From assembly GCA_963576785.1 (NCBI GenBank), contig OY756148.1:124001-188000 (forward strand): 64,000 nt of DNA. The letters run 5' to 3'. The notes below the pieces were generated by a model that ran no database searches, was not told the origin of the DNA, and saw nothing but the letters and a program-made list of their open reading frames with translations. The stretch comes from Chlorophyllum brunneum (taxonomy: Eukaryota; Basidiomycota; Agaricomycetes; Agaricales; Agaricaceae). Numbering within the stretch: the stretch's first letter is position 1; each line of letters starts with the position of its first letter. Made by a program: the position numbers and the translations under genes. Positions 12,617 through 23,386 of the stretch are shown here, piece by piece.

Positions 12617-12992
12617 TGGGACTCGACCCCGCAGCAAGAGTGGTGATCCCAAATTCGGAATAAGGACCCTCAGCGGATGTCCTGAACTAGACCAAACATC
12701 ATGACCAATAATCTCTTCATGAATTATAGCATACTCTCCATCTACGGAAGGGTCTCAAAGCATAAAGGAAGCTTGACAGAATCGGATAGTATAATCCCTA
12801 GATTCCTCGCCTTCACAAGTGGGCAGTTTCAGGTTCTAATACTCCTGGGACTCGACCCCCCAGCAAGTGTATAGCAATGGAGGGGAGTGCTGCAATCGCT
12901 CGTCCCGCCATTATGACGTTGACGAGGAACTGGGTCGGATTCCTTACAGAAACACAGACGAGGAAATCGTCGACCTGGACTTCCCGTTCTAG
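12617..12992 (+). pseudogene. FB1: F-box family fragments (3' end only)
   Basis: The sequence right after the copia LTR (12617-12638) matches the YSWDSTPEQ region of the F-box family. About 180 bp of unrelated sequence follows, and then a second, longer piece (12816-12992) covering the last 55 or so codons, ending in a DLDFPF-like terminus. Frame is lost: TTCTAA replaces the FGYS stretch, and TTCACG is missing before the FDEELG motif. A clear relic of the array's left edge. From 12993 to 13765 there is only array spacer, including a short minus-strand remnant of a DUF6534 exon near 13020-13060. Confidence 0.8.
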
Positions 12993-13765
12993 GTAGCTAT
13001 GTTATAGAAAGGTTTTCAATTGAGGAGACGTGGCAGCCGTCATGACAATCTCTCTTCCTTGTTGAAGTTCCGGTAAAAAAAAACAACAAACTCTCAAGTG
13101 CGGCAATAAACGAAACCCAGTCCTCTTGAAGGAACTCCTCGAGCGCGGACGTATCTCAAAATATTGTTGTGTTCCCAATATCCACTTTCAGTCGTTGACA
13201 GAGAAGGGAACCGGATTGTATGTATTACAATTAATTGGTAAGGGTTAGACCACACGAGTATCGGTAGTACTTCGCAGCCCCCCGGCCCCGCTGAAAATTG
13301 GCAGTTCGATGTTATTATTGTAGTTTTATTTTTGTCTCAATGTCTCCTCACATTTCATTTGTTTACCTCCGTAGGTAGAGTGTTTCTCATCAACACGTAG
13401 CATCCTGTATTCTTGAGGTCCAACCCCCTTTCGTGGTCCTCAGGTTCGTAGCGATTTGTATCCGTAGTTAGTTTCTAATATACACAAACCTTCATCTCAG
13501 TCTACGAGCATCATCATGACCTACTACTGCGCTTACAAATATGAACGTATTGCGTCAGGTCTAAGTGACACCGGTGATAAGTCATAGATCTAGTTGAGTG
13601 GTACAGGAGCCAACTTCATCTGGTGCCGCCTATTCCCATCTCCTCTGTGAGGTGATTGTGGGATTTCTGCAGCTTCGTATGTGTCGTCCCTGCAGCCCGA
13701 ACAAAACAAACACCAGCGTGTGAACTACCCCATGTCGGCAGACCCTCGATTTCACCTTGTCATCG

Positions 13766-15205
13766 ATGATATCCGGGTACAGTCCTCCTTGGTCATACCG
13801 GATCACGAATCTATTCTACAATGAGCACTCCAGGATCAGCCGACTTTTATGGTCTGGAAAAAAAATACCATAGTGGTCCTTGCTCAGCTTGCCGGACATG
13901 GCATCCACCAGACAACACTCCAAGACCTACCTGTTGAGGTCCTGTCCGAGGTCGCATCTTACTTCCCATATAACGACGTTGTTTCGCTGCACCACGTGAA
14001 TTTGTATATTGTTATGATACTGTCTATGTACTAACCCGTCACCCCTCATTTGCCCACGAACTCGGACTCTTCGAGCTTTTCCAAGCCGTCCACGTGTCAC
14101 TCTAATTGTCCCGGGCGGTCGCTGGATGCTGGCCAGTGATACACTTGGCTCAATATATTATTACAACCTTGACCTGGACAACCCCGAGCCAGTTCATCTC
14201 ATTGGTCCTGATCCGAATGCCAGGATCCCAGGGGACCGCCAATCTGTGCCCTTGATGAAATGTTGGGATATCCTATATCGCAACTCACTATTGCGTTTGC
14301 AGGAGGAAGTAGGTACTCTCCAACTCACCGTTTACCGAAGCTCATACGTAGACTTGATTCCAGACACAAATAAAACATTCCAGTGGATCCATATTTGGCA
14401 TGTCAGATGCAAAGGGAATGATATCCTCGAGGCCACGCGAATGATGTCGATACCGTGTTCCGCCACCCCTGTTCCGTGGCATCTCTCTTTCACCTCCGAC
14501 CTTGTTGCGCGTCTCAGGCCATTCAATACTGATGGTTGGATCGATGTCTATTTGTGGAGAAACTGTACGTCAACCCACGTCGTGAGATGTGCCTTTCTAA
14601 TTGGATGCATACCCGTGCGTACACAAGCTGCTTCTCCTTACTCGAGAATGACGGTGGCTACAGAATTGTATATGTGTCTTCGGAAACGATAGGCTCCTCT
14701 GTATTTCACAAGACAACGATATATACATCTACGACCTAGAACCTGAACATGTCGAGCACATTAAAGTCGCCAACCCTCCTCACCCGGATACCGTACCTCG
14801 TCAGCCATCATGGTTCCACTCGCTTAGTGGCGAAGAGGAGATGAGCTTTTCGCCACTATACTTCCATGGGACAAACTATCGCCAAGCGATGAGCACTGCA
14901 GACGGTATCTTAGGCCTGATCATCCCAGCATCACGGGAAGATTCTCCGCACGTGCTGAAGCTCTCCGACTTCAAACATAGGCCGGCGGTCTTGGTTTGCA
15001 CAAGGGGTATTCGCCTTCACCAGCAGGCGGTTTTAGGTTCGGATACTCCTGGGACTCGACCCCGGAGCAAGTCTACAGCAACGGAGAACAATGCTGCAAT
15101 CGCTCGTCCCGCCATGATGACATGTTCACGTTTGATGAGGAACTGGGTCGGATTGCCTACAGAAGCATAGACGGGGAAATTGTCGTCCTGGACTTCCCGC
15201 TCTAG
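13766..15205 (+). pseudogene. FB2: F-box gene pseudogene with internal deletion
   Basis: Matches the five-exon family described under FB3. The exon a donor is ATGAGC instead of GTGAGT. Exon b has the F-box core LPVEVLSEVASYFPY. The junction after it is deleted: the intron runs straight into the middle of exon c (at PRTRTL), losing the acceptor and about 60 codons. Exon e has a small deletion near 14985 that shifts frame before LHKGYSPS. The last 69 codons, to VVLDFPL, are otherwise open. It lies directly upstream of the NUC1 block. Confidence 0.85.
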
Positions 15206-15895
15206 GTAGCTATATTATACAACAAGCATTGTCCATGAAGAATCAGAATTTCCAATATTCACGTTCACAAGCCAATAAGATATTGACTGATATCAGTCCC
15301 AGCTCGGCATATGTCTGGAGTTCTATTTTAGCAGATGTATGTTTTCAGTTAGGCATTTCCGAGGATCTGTTCATGTAGATCGAGGTGATCGTACCCGAAA
15401 GAAAGCTACCTATGACCGCATGGTTTTCAAGCGAGTGGCAACCCCGTCATCTTGCCTTGCGGAAGTTAAGAAGATCTCACATATCTAGCGTGTTAACCCC
15501 ATCTAAGGATTGACATGTCCAATTCCCTCACTCTGAAACAGGGTACCATGAGTGATGCCTCAACACGAGGCTCATGCATGCGGCCCTAGATGTTCTTAAA
15601 GAGGGAGTTTGACTCGCCTCATCCGTGCCATTTTTGGGAGGTGAAAAAGCTGTTGAATTATCACGTATCATGTGTGATGCAAAAGAACAAAGCCAAATGC
15701 TCAAAGGAGAAATAGCCTGGCTCTAGGTGCGAGGCGTGGGGGACCTCAAGGCCTTGAGGCTTTGTCCATCGCTGAGGCTGCTTTGATGGGCGGAAAATTA
15801 GTGGTCATTGTAAGTCGGTTGGAAGCAGATCAAAATAAATACCCCGCAATGCGTGCAGTGTATCATCATTTTCCGTCCCTTAAACCTCAATATCT
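15206..15895 (+). other. Conserved NUC upstream block with a broken coding relic
   Basis: The block recurs in inverted orientation upstream of NUC2 (about 37300-37975) and NUC3 (about 54380-54870). In it, 15568-15720 reads as a coding relic (HAALDVLKEGV, stop, LASSVPFLGG, then AVELSRIMCDAKEQSQ). It resembles the N-terminal helical region found before NACHT domains in Agaricomycete NLRs. The same TGA is present in all three copies, so the relic was dead before the block multiplied, or the stop lies in an intron. The rest may hold the NUC promoter; no clear TATA box was identified. Confidence 0.5.
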
Positions 15896-17863
15896 ATGTC
15901 CTCGAGCACCACACGAAATACATCCAACCCACCTCGGGCTGGATCTCGCGCCTCCAACGATCAGTCTCACGTCCAGGGATCTGATCCCGCAAGCTCTGGA
16001 ATCGGTCAGAAGCGTTCGCGCGCCCTTAGCCAACCTCAAGATGTCGTCCCAGAGGTTTCCGAATCAAAACCTTCCGACAAGAAACACAAGCGCAATCTCA
16101 GTTCTGGTACCATCCCACCTGATGTCATGGATCCAGTCTCCAAAAGCCTTGACCAAATGCTTGCCCTTGCTCTGGACATCGAGAAGATGTTGCTCCGGTC
16201 ACTATCAGGCAAAGATACAGCGGTGGGATCCAAGCAACCTGGCAGGCCTAAGCCTGACCAACCTGATTCTGAACCTGAACCGTCCACCGGGTATCCAAGT
16301 AAGGTTTTTGAACATGTTTTGGGAAAAGATCACTGATCATTCGTTAGGTGTTGTGGATATGTTCAACAATCAACTGAGAGAATATGAATCGTCTATGGAG
16401 AAATGGGCAGAACAGATATCCGCCTCTTTCGGGGTCAACCAGAAACCATCGGCAGAGCTCAATAAAGATGAAAATGAGGGTGATATCAGTGGGGAGGACG
16501 AGGAAGACCTCGATAACGTGCAAGATGAGGACCACCATTCATTTCGGACTCTCACTAGAGCAGTTCGGAGAGTGAAGGTTGTGGTTGATACGTTAAAAGT
16601 GGTACGAGGGCCGAATGGAGATGGGAAAGTTGATGTAAGTATATTTGGTCGTTAATTATCTACATGTCTGAAGGTCGCTTCCGGCAGATACTGTGCTTCT
16701 CTTCGGTCACGAAGGAGGACTACCGCAGACTCGGGATCGAGGAACAAGACCTCCGTGTGCCTCTGAGCACTGTCTGGAGGGGGATGGGTGGAGGAAAAAT
16801 GCTCCAGAAAAATGCAAAGTCAGAACTGCAGACGTTCCTAGCAAAGATCGAGAGAAAGCGGAATCTTTTTCAAAATACCTGGGTGCGTTGGAGGACTCCT
16901 TTGAAAGGCATTAGTTAATGGGCTTATGTAGTCCGAAATGAGTGCGCGCGATATCATCAACGAGTTCTTCGGACGACTTGATGATGGTCTTATCCTTAAG
17001 AAACCGACCACTGAGAAGGAAGGGGAGCAGGTAGATTATTCAGCCAGGCGAGTATACAGATTACTGACAGATGCCAAAGGTCCCAATAGATACAGCCGTC
17101 ATCCCCGAGTTCAGGCTCTTGAGTCGCCCGAGCAAGGTAAGATGATTGTAATCGCTCGATGGTTACAATCAACAGCTAATCGTTTCTCCGTTCCAGAAGG
17201 AGGGCTTTGGCGGGATGTCCTGTGGATCGGTGCGGAATGACAGTATGAAAACATACCTGAATGGATCCACCGACTACTTCACCGTTCTTTTGACGGCTCC
17301 TGACTTTCAGGGAACCTTAAACATTGGTCGCGGCCAGCAAAGGACTCGCACTCGCTTGAAGACGTGGACTGATGGCATAGCTGAAATGGTCCTTGACAAC
17401 GGAGGTGTGCATATGTCGATCCTGGAGGCGAAATGGCCTGGAGCGAAACTCCATGACCATGTACCGCAAGTCGTGGCTGAGGCCGTGGGTATGTACGCTT
17501 TCCATTTTTTTGCTTTTCAGGTGCGACTCTGACTTGTTTGTCAGTCATCTCCGAACAAGGCGCGAATTCATACCATTCTGCCTATCGAACAGCTATGAAT
17601 GGACTTTTGGCGTCGTCTGGGCCAGGCAGCCGACTGGGATGGAACAAGGGGAGGGTCTCAGGGCGCCGTTCTGGATGACAGAGATCAGTAAGATTGAGGA
17701 CCCAGCCCAAATTCTCTTCGTTCTTTCGGCCTTACACTTTTGGGTGAGTCCATGTGATATTGTGACAGGGCCGACTGTTTACACATCATTCATTAAGTCC
17801 ACAAGGGATGGGAGGGAAGTGTGGAATCTAGGGTGCCTGGATGGTCAGCGGGACTTAGATTGA
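15896..17863 (+). CDS. NUC1: eight-exon gene, 533 aa, unknown function with ExK nuclease-like motif
   Basis: Exons: 15896-16298, 16348-16634, 16688-16882, 16932-17030, 17080-17136, 17197-17492, 17545-17743, 17798-17863. All introns are GT-AG, and the joined frame is open. I set the boundaries by comparing the three copies in this window; one donor (GTACGC) became clear only that way. Residues 1-135 are low complexity, with a basic KKHKRN patch that could be a nuclear localisation signal. Exon 2 has an acidic run (GEDEEDLDN). The C-terminal half carries STDYFTVL, then SILEAKWPG, then DHVPQVVAEA. That D...ExK...Q spacing resembles PD-(D/E)XK nucleases, but I do not recognise the family with certainty. 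It lies 301 bp upstream of FB3, same strand. Confidence 0.8.
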
Positions 17864-18164
17864 TGGTATGCAGATGGCGAGAAGGAGAGATATTACATTT
17901 TGAAGTTGTGATTGACTCGATTTTGTTGTGTCGGACCAACTAGAAAATTACGCACTGACGCAGACATTATGTGACTCTTTACGTCGATATCATGGTACAT
18001 CTGCCTTCTCTGAACCGCATTCAACGCACTGCGTCCAGATCTGAGCTCCTCCATCCTTATGGACTATCGATGCTGGCAGGAATTCAGGGCCGGAATAGAT
18101 ACCAGCGTGTGAACTAGCCTTGAGGCAGGGACCTTGCTGAGGATTGGCTCTTACTTTGTCATCA

Positions 18165-19804
18165 ATGACATTCGGATACTGTCCTCCGTGGTTACATTGG
18201 ATGATAAACTTATTCTACGGTGAGTCCTTTCATATCGCCTACCTTTTTGGAATGTAAAAACGTACAACAGCTGTCCTTGCTCAGCTTGTCGGCCATAGCA
18301 TCCACCATCGAAGAACGCTTCAAGATTTACCTGTCGAGGTTCTGTCCGATGTCGCATCTCACCTGCCTTATAACGACATCGTGTCGCTGCGCCAGGTGAG
18401 TCTCCTAACCTTGAGACACTAGCTATGCACTGACACGTCATACAGGTAACCAAGAAATTGCGTGACGGTACCAATGCTCGCATGATCTGGCTCAAACTTG
18501 CGGAAGAATACTCGTTGCGACACCTGCACAATCCCAACTCAGGAATACGACCTCTTCATGCCCTGTCAACAGGTGAAATCCGTGCATGGATTGAAAAGCG
18601 GCTCGCCATCGATGAAGTGTGGAAAATACCCCTCATTCGTCCCCGAACCCGGACCCTCCAAGCTTTTCCCGACCGTCCTCGTGTCGCTCGAATTGTCCCG
18701 GGCGGACGCTGGCTGCTGGCTGGCGACACCCTTGGCTCGGTATATTATTACGACCTTGACTTGGAGGACCCCGAGCCAATTCATCTCATTGGTCCTGATC
18801 CTAAGGATAGGATACCAGGAGACCGCCAGTATGTAGGTTTGATGGACTGTTACGTTGAGCCGGGATATCCCATATCGCAATTTACCATTGCCTTCGCAGG
18901 AGGAGGTACGCATTCTCCAACTCACCGTCCGCCAAGCCTCACCCTGGGCTTGATTTCAGATGAAGACGCTCGGATGTTCCAGTGGATCCATATTTGGCAC
19001 GTCAGATGCGAAGGGAATGATACCCTCAAGGCCACACGGCTGAAGTCGGTCCCGTGTTCCGACTCCTTTGTTCCCTGGAACCTCTCTTTCACGACCGATC
19101 TCGTCGTGCGTCTTAGGGCATTCTGTGCTGATAGTTGGATTGATGTTTATTGGTGGAAAGAATGCACAGCAACGCATGTCCTAAGGTGTGCTTTTCCAAT
19201 CAGATGCATACTTGTGCGTAAGCAAGCTGCTTTTGTTACTCGTCGCTGACGATAATTACAGAGGTGTATACGTGTCATCGGAAAGGATAGACTCCTGTGC
19301 ATTTCAAGAGACGGTGATATATACATCTATGACCTAGAACCCGAACGCGTCGAGCACGTCAAAGTCGCATACCTTCACCGGGATGCTGTGCCTCGTCAGC
19401 CATCATGGCGTCACTCGCTTGGTGACAGAGGACAGATGAGCTTCTCGCGGCTATACTTCGACGGGACCAGCTATCGCCAAGTGATGAGTACCGCACAGGG
19501 GATCCTAGGCCTGATCATTCCAGCATCACGAGAAGAATCTCCGCACGTGGTGAAGCTCTCCGACTTCAACCATACACCGACGATCTATGGCCTGGGGTTA
19601 CACAAGGGATATTCGCCTTCCCGGATGGGTGGTTTCAGGTTCGGCTACTCCTGGGATTCGACCCCAGAGCAAGTCTACGTTAACGGAGAACAATGCTGCA
19701 ATCGCTCGATACGCCATTATAACATGTTCACGTTTGACGAGGAACTGGGTCGCATTGCCTACAGAATGGACGGGGAAATTATCGTCCTGGACTTCCAGCT
19801 CTAG
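18165..19804 (+). CDS. FB3: intact five-exon F-box protein, 478 aa
   Basis: Exons: a 18165-18219, b 18271-18395, c 18446-18905, d 18960-19213, e 19262-19804; all introns are GT-AG and the frame is open. Exon a encodes a short hydrophobic N terminus (CPPWLHWMINLFY). Exon b encodes the F-box, LPVEVLSDVASHLPYNDIVSL, which binds Skp1 in SCF ubiquitin ligases. Exons c-e encode about 420 residues with repeated beta-strand blocks such as RIVPGGRWLLAGDTLGSVYY and LLCISRDGDIYIYDLE. These look like beta-propeller blades, probably the substrate-binding part; that is inference. The start was chosen because its phase joins exon b correctly. Nearly identical to FB16 on the other arm. Confidence 0.85.
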
Positions 19805-19842
19805 GTAGCCATGTTGTATAAGTGCTTTTAAATAATGATTAT

Positions 19843-20546
19843 TCAAGCAAGCATGATAGCTGTAATGACAATCTCCCTCCCAATCGCCGTCGCGAATTCT
19901 TCCACCGATAGGACCCGGATCACGGAATAAAGTTTTCGTAGGGGGGGGGGCATAAACATGTCCTGTCGTAGATTGGGTACGGTGGCCGTACAAACAAACG
20001 GAGCCATCCTTTCTTCCCCGCTGCTTCCGCTGGGACCAGACTTTGGGTCCTCCAATTCAAATCCAAGTAACGGTTTCAAAGTCTGCAAGGTATGTTTGAG
20101 TACAGCGTCAAGGATGCTGGTGTAAAGTGCATGAAGGGTCGAAAGAGGGACCGTCGGAATGTGGTGAGGAACGGAGAGGACCATTGTGAGTTGAGAAATT
20201 GGGTACCAACGATCGGGTCTTCGACGAAACGAGTGATGCTGGTGGCAAAGATGAAGCACCCGGGTGCCATGGATGTGATCTGAGCCATGCCACGTTCCAC
20301 AGGCCATGGAGCGCCTCGTGGTACAAGAACATCATACTGTCTCGAAGTTTGTCGAATATGGCCCGGAGGAATTTCTCAACATCTTGACAAGCCACGTCGG
20401 AATTCACGAGAACCTCCTGTGAGAGAAATGTACCATTGACCCCGATGGACTTGAACATTCGAGTTATATGAGCTTCAGGTCGGCTTGCAATAAGCCACCT
20501 AAGGGGCGCAGTAGGATGTTGTCGTAAGAAGCGGCTGATCAACTTG
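19843..20546 (-). pseudogene. NACHT/NLR fragment A fused to a DUF6534 remnant
   Basis: Minus-strand fragment of the C-terminal part of a NACHT NTPase domain, with PLRWLIASRPEAHITR, DVACQDVEKFL and DKLRDSMMFLYHEAL, followed by frame-shifted TM-like sequence (CFIFATSITRFVEDP). The 5' half with the P-loop is missing: at about 20546 it joins a plus-strand NUC fragment. At its 3' end (19843-19900) it reads into FATAIGREIVITA, a DUF6534-exon remnant. A run of ten G at 19941-19950 gives a proline stretch. Fragment B (28225-29367) is a longer copy. Confidence 0.75.
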
Positions 20547-20830
20547 ATGATCACGTACCACAAGTTGTGGCTGAGGCGGTTGGTGTGTACGTTCTTGTTC
20601 GCTCCTTGTCAGGCAGGATTCTGACCCTGAATCTGGTTTTGTTTCATCTGGCCGGTCATCTTCGAATAGGGCGCGAACTCATACCATCTTGTCACCAGTT
20701 ACAAGTGGATTTTTGGACTCGTGCGGGCTCCACAACCTATTGGAAAGAATCAAGGGGAGGGCCTAACGGCGCCGTTCTGGATGACAGAGATCAGTAGGAT
20801 TGAGGACCCAGCTCAAATTCGTTCAACATG
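20546..20830 (+). pseudogene. NUC fragment A upstream of FB4
   Basis: Starts with the DHVPQVVAEAVG end of NUC exon 6, keeps the GTACGT donor and a diverged intron, and continues through exon 7 to about DPAQI (20820). Frameshifts are present (the EWTFGVV stretch is lost). It begins at the junction with the NACHT fragment (CTTGATGATCACG), so this is a deletion scar, not a gene. Confidence 0.75.
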
Positions 20831-20927
20831 GAATATCGATGCCGGCAAGGATCCTGTCCGTATATTTCCGACGTGTGAACCTCGTGGCAGAACTTCGCTG
20901 AGGATTGCCAATTTTGCTTCATCATCG

Positions 20928-22558
20928 ATGGCAGCTGTGTACTGTCCTCCTTGGTTATACTGGATCAGAAATCTATTTTACAGTGAGTGATCGTGAACCA
21001 GGCTACCTCTATGGAATGTAAATGCATAGCAGTCATCCCCGCTCAGCTTGCCAGCCATCCCGTCCACCATCGAAAAACGCTCCAAGGCCTGCCTACTGAG
21101 GTCCTGTCCGAGGTCGCGTCTTTCCTGCCTTATAATGACATTGTGTCGCTGCGCCAGGTGGGTCTACCTTATCTTCGGATACCGCCTATGCACTGACACG
21201 TCATACAGGTAGGCAAGAAACTGCGGGATGCTACCAATGCCTGGACGATCTGGTTCAGACTTGCGGAGGAATATTCGTTGCGACACCTGCACAATCCCAA
21301 CTCAGGAATACGACCCCTCCATTCCCTATCAACAGCTGAAGTCCGTGAATGGGTCGAGAAGCGGCTCGCGGTTGACGAAATATGGAGAATCCCGCTCATT
21401 CGCCCGCGAACTCGGACACTTCAAGCTTTTTCCGGCTGCCCGCGTGCCACTCGGATTGTCCCTGGCGGGTGTTGGCTGCTGGCTGGCGACACTTCCGGCT
21501 CGATATATTATTATGATCTTGATCTGGATGGCCCCGAGCCAGTTCATCTCCTTGGTCCTGACTCTAAGCACAGGATACCAGGAGACCGCCAGTCTGTGAT
21601 TTTGATAGACTGTTGGGCTGAGACAGGCCATCCTATATCGCAATATACCATTGCCTTCATAGGGGGAAGTAAGTACTCTTCAACGTACCGTCTGTCAAAC
21701 CTCTCACCTAGGCTTGATCTCAGATAAAAACGATAATATATTCCAGTGGATTTATATTTGGTACGTCGGATGCGATGGGAATGATACCCTCAAGGCCACA
21801 CGACTTATGTCGGTGCCGTGTTACCCCATCCTTGTTCCGTGGAGGTTCTCCTTCACTGCCGACCTTGTTGCGCGTCTCAGGTCATTCTTTGGTCGGAGTT
21901 GGGTCGATGTTTATTGGTGGAACGAGTGCACGGCAACACATGTCATGAGGTGTGCCTTTCCAATTCCATACATACCTGTACGTAAGCAGGCTGCTTTTGT
22001 TACTTGCCACTGACGATAGGTATAGAACCATATACGTGTCGTCGGAAAGGATAGGCTCCTGTGCATTTCAAGGAATAATGATATATACATCTACGACCTG
22101 GAACCCGAACGCGTGGAGCACTCGAACATCCGGTGCCCTCACCCGGATACTGAGCCTCGTCAGGCATCATGGTGTCACTCCCTTGATATTAGAGGGCAGA
22201 TGAGTGTCTCGCGGTTATATTTCGACGGGACCAACTATCGCCAAGTGATGAGTACCCCAAAAGGGATCCTAGGTCTGATCATCCCAGCATCTCCGCACGT
22301 GGTGAAGCTCTCCGATTTCAACCATACGCCGACAATCTATGGTCTAGGGTAACACAAGGGATACTCGCCTTCACAAGTGGGCAGTTTCAGGTTCGGATAC
22401 TCCTGGGACTCGACCCGGAGCAAGTCTACAGCAATGGAGAACAATGCTGCAATGGCTCGTCCCGCCATTATTACATGTTCACGTTTGACGAGGAACTGGG
22501 CCGGATTGCCTACAGAAGCGTAGACGAGGAAATTGTCGTCCTGGACTTCCCAATCTAG
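20928..22558 (+). pseudogene. FB4: F-box gene with C-terminal nonsense and frameshift
   Basis: Exon a 20928-20982 (CPPWLYWIRNLFY), exon b with LPTEVLSEVASFLPYND, exon c 21209-21668, exon d and most of exon e are in frame with good splice sites. Exon e then lacks the four codons for SREE, has TAA at 22350-22352 where family members have TTA (Leu of GLGLHKGY), and loses one C in the WDSTPEQ region near 22412. The predicted product would stop about 70 residues early. Best paralogue is FB8, from the tandem duplication. Confidence 0.8.
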
Positions 22559-23386
22559 GTAGTCATGTTATATAACACATACGATCCAGTTCCCTTCCGT
22601 TCTCTATCAACGACTGAAAGTGGATTTTGGGAACGCAACAATATTCGAGGAAACGTCCGCTCAAGGACACTTCGAAATTCCTTGAAGAGGATTGGGTGAC
22701 TTTTGTTGCCGCAGTTGAGGGATTGTTTAACTATGCGTTCGCAGCGACTGGAAGGGATATTATGTTGAAATAACAAACCGATCCGAATCCCAAGTCCACG
22801 CGTCGCCTGTTATACGTGATCTCTCCTGATAGTGTGGTCGCGGACGAGACGAGCGACCCTTTTCCTATGGTGACGACCCTTTTCGCATACAACAGACCCT
22901 GCGCCCATTGTCCACAACTCGCCATACCTCGATATTCAGAAATTTTTCCTTTCATGACCCTTAATTATGATGTGCTTAAATATGTTGACTTCATGTAAAC
23001 TCTCCTCAGCACTCGCGTCGTTAACGAGTGACTGAGCAAAGCCTTTACTGTCTCTTACAAGTTATCATCACGGTTGTCATGCCTCCTTGATTAATTCTTG
23101 ATTAAAAACATTTATAATTCCTTGGTAAGAGTTAGACCACACGAGTATCGGTAGCGCTTCACACCTTCTCGGTCTCAATGACACAGGTGATAAGTCGTAG
23201 ATCTAATTGAGTAGTACAGGGACCAGCTCCATCTAGTGCCGTCTTCACATTATCATCTGCTCTGCGAGGTGACCACGGCAGCTCCGTATGTGTCGTCCCT
23301 GCAGCCCAAACAAAACAAACACCAGCGTGTGAACTACCTCATGTTGGAGGACACCCGGAGGACACCTCAATTTCGCTTCATCATCG

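Noticed and set aside
16299..16347. Frameshift in NUC1 and NUC2 relative to NUC3 after YPSKVFEHVL
   Set aside because: The segment is an intron (GTAAGG...TTAG, branch CTGAT) in all three copies; removing it keeps one frame in each.
18165..18219. Alternative reading of exon a as FVINDIRILSSVVTLDD
   Set aside because: That frame is open in most copies but joins exon b in the wrong phase; the CPPWLHW frame joins correctly and its differences fall more in third positions.
18446..19249. F-box exons c and d as one intronless frame running through GGTHSPTHRPPSL
   Set aside because: The intervening 54 bp have a GT donor and TTTCAG acceptor, diverge faster than the exons and are out of frame in other copies (FB4, FB5, FB11), so it is an intron that happens to be open in some copies.
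18658..19300. Firm assignment of WD40 repeats in the F-box proteins
   Set aside because: The strand pattern is propeller-like, but the WD and GH dipeptides at canonical spacing are not seen, so I only suggest a beta-propeller-like fold.
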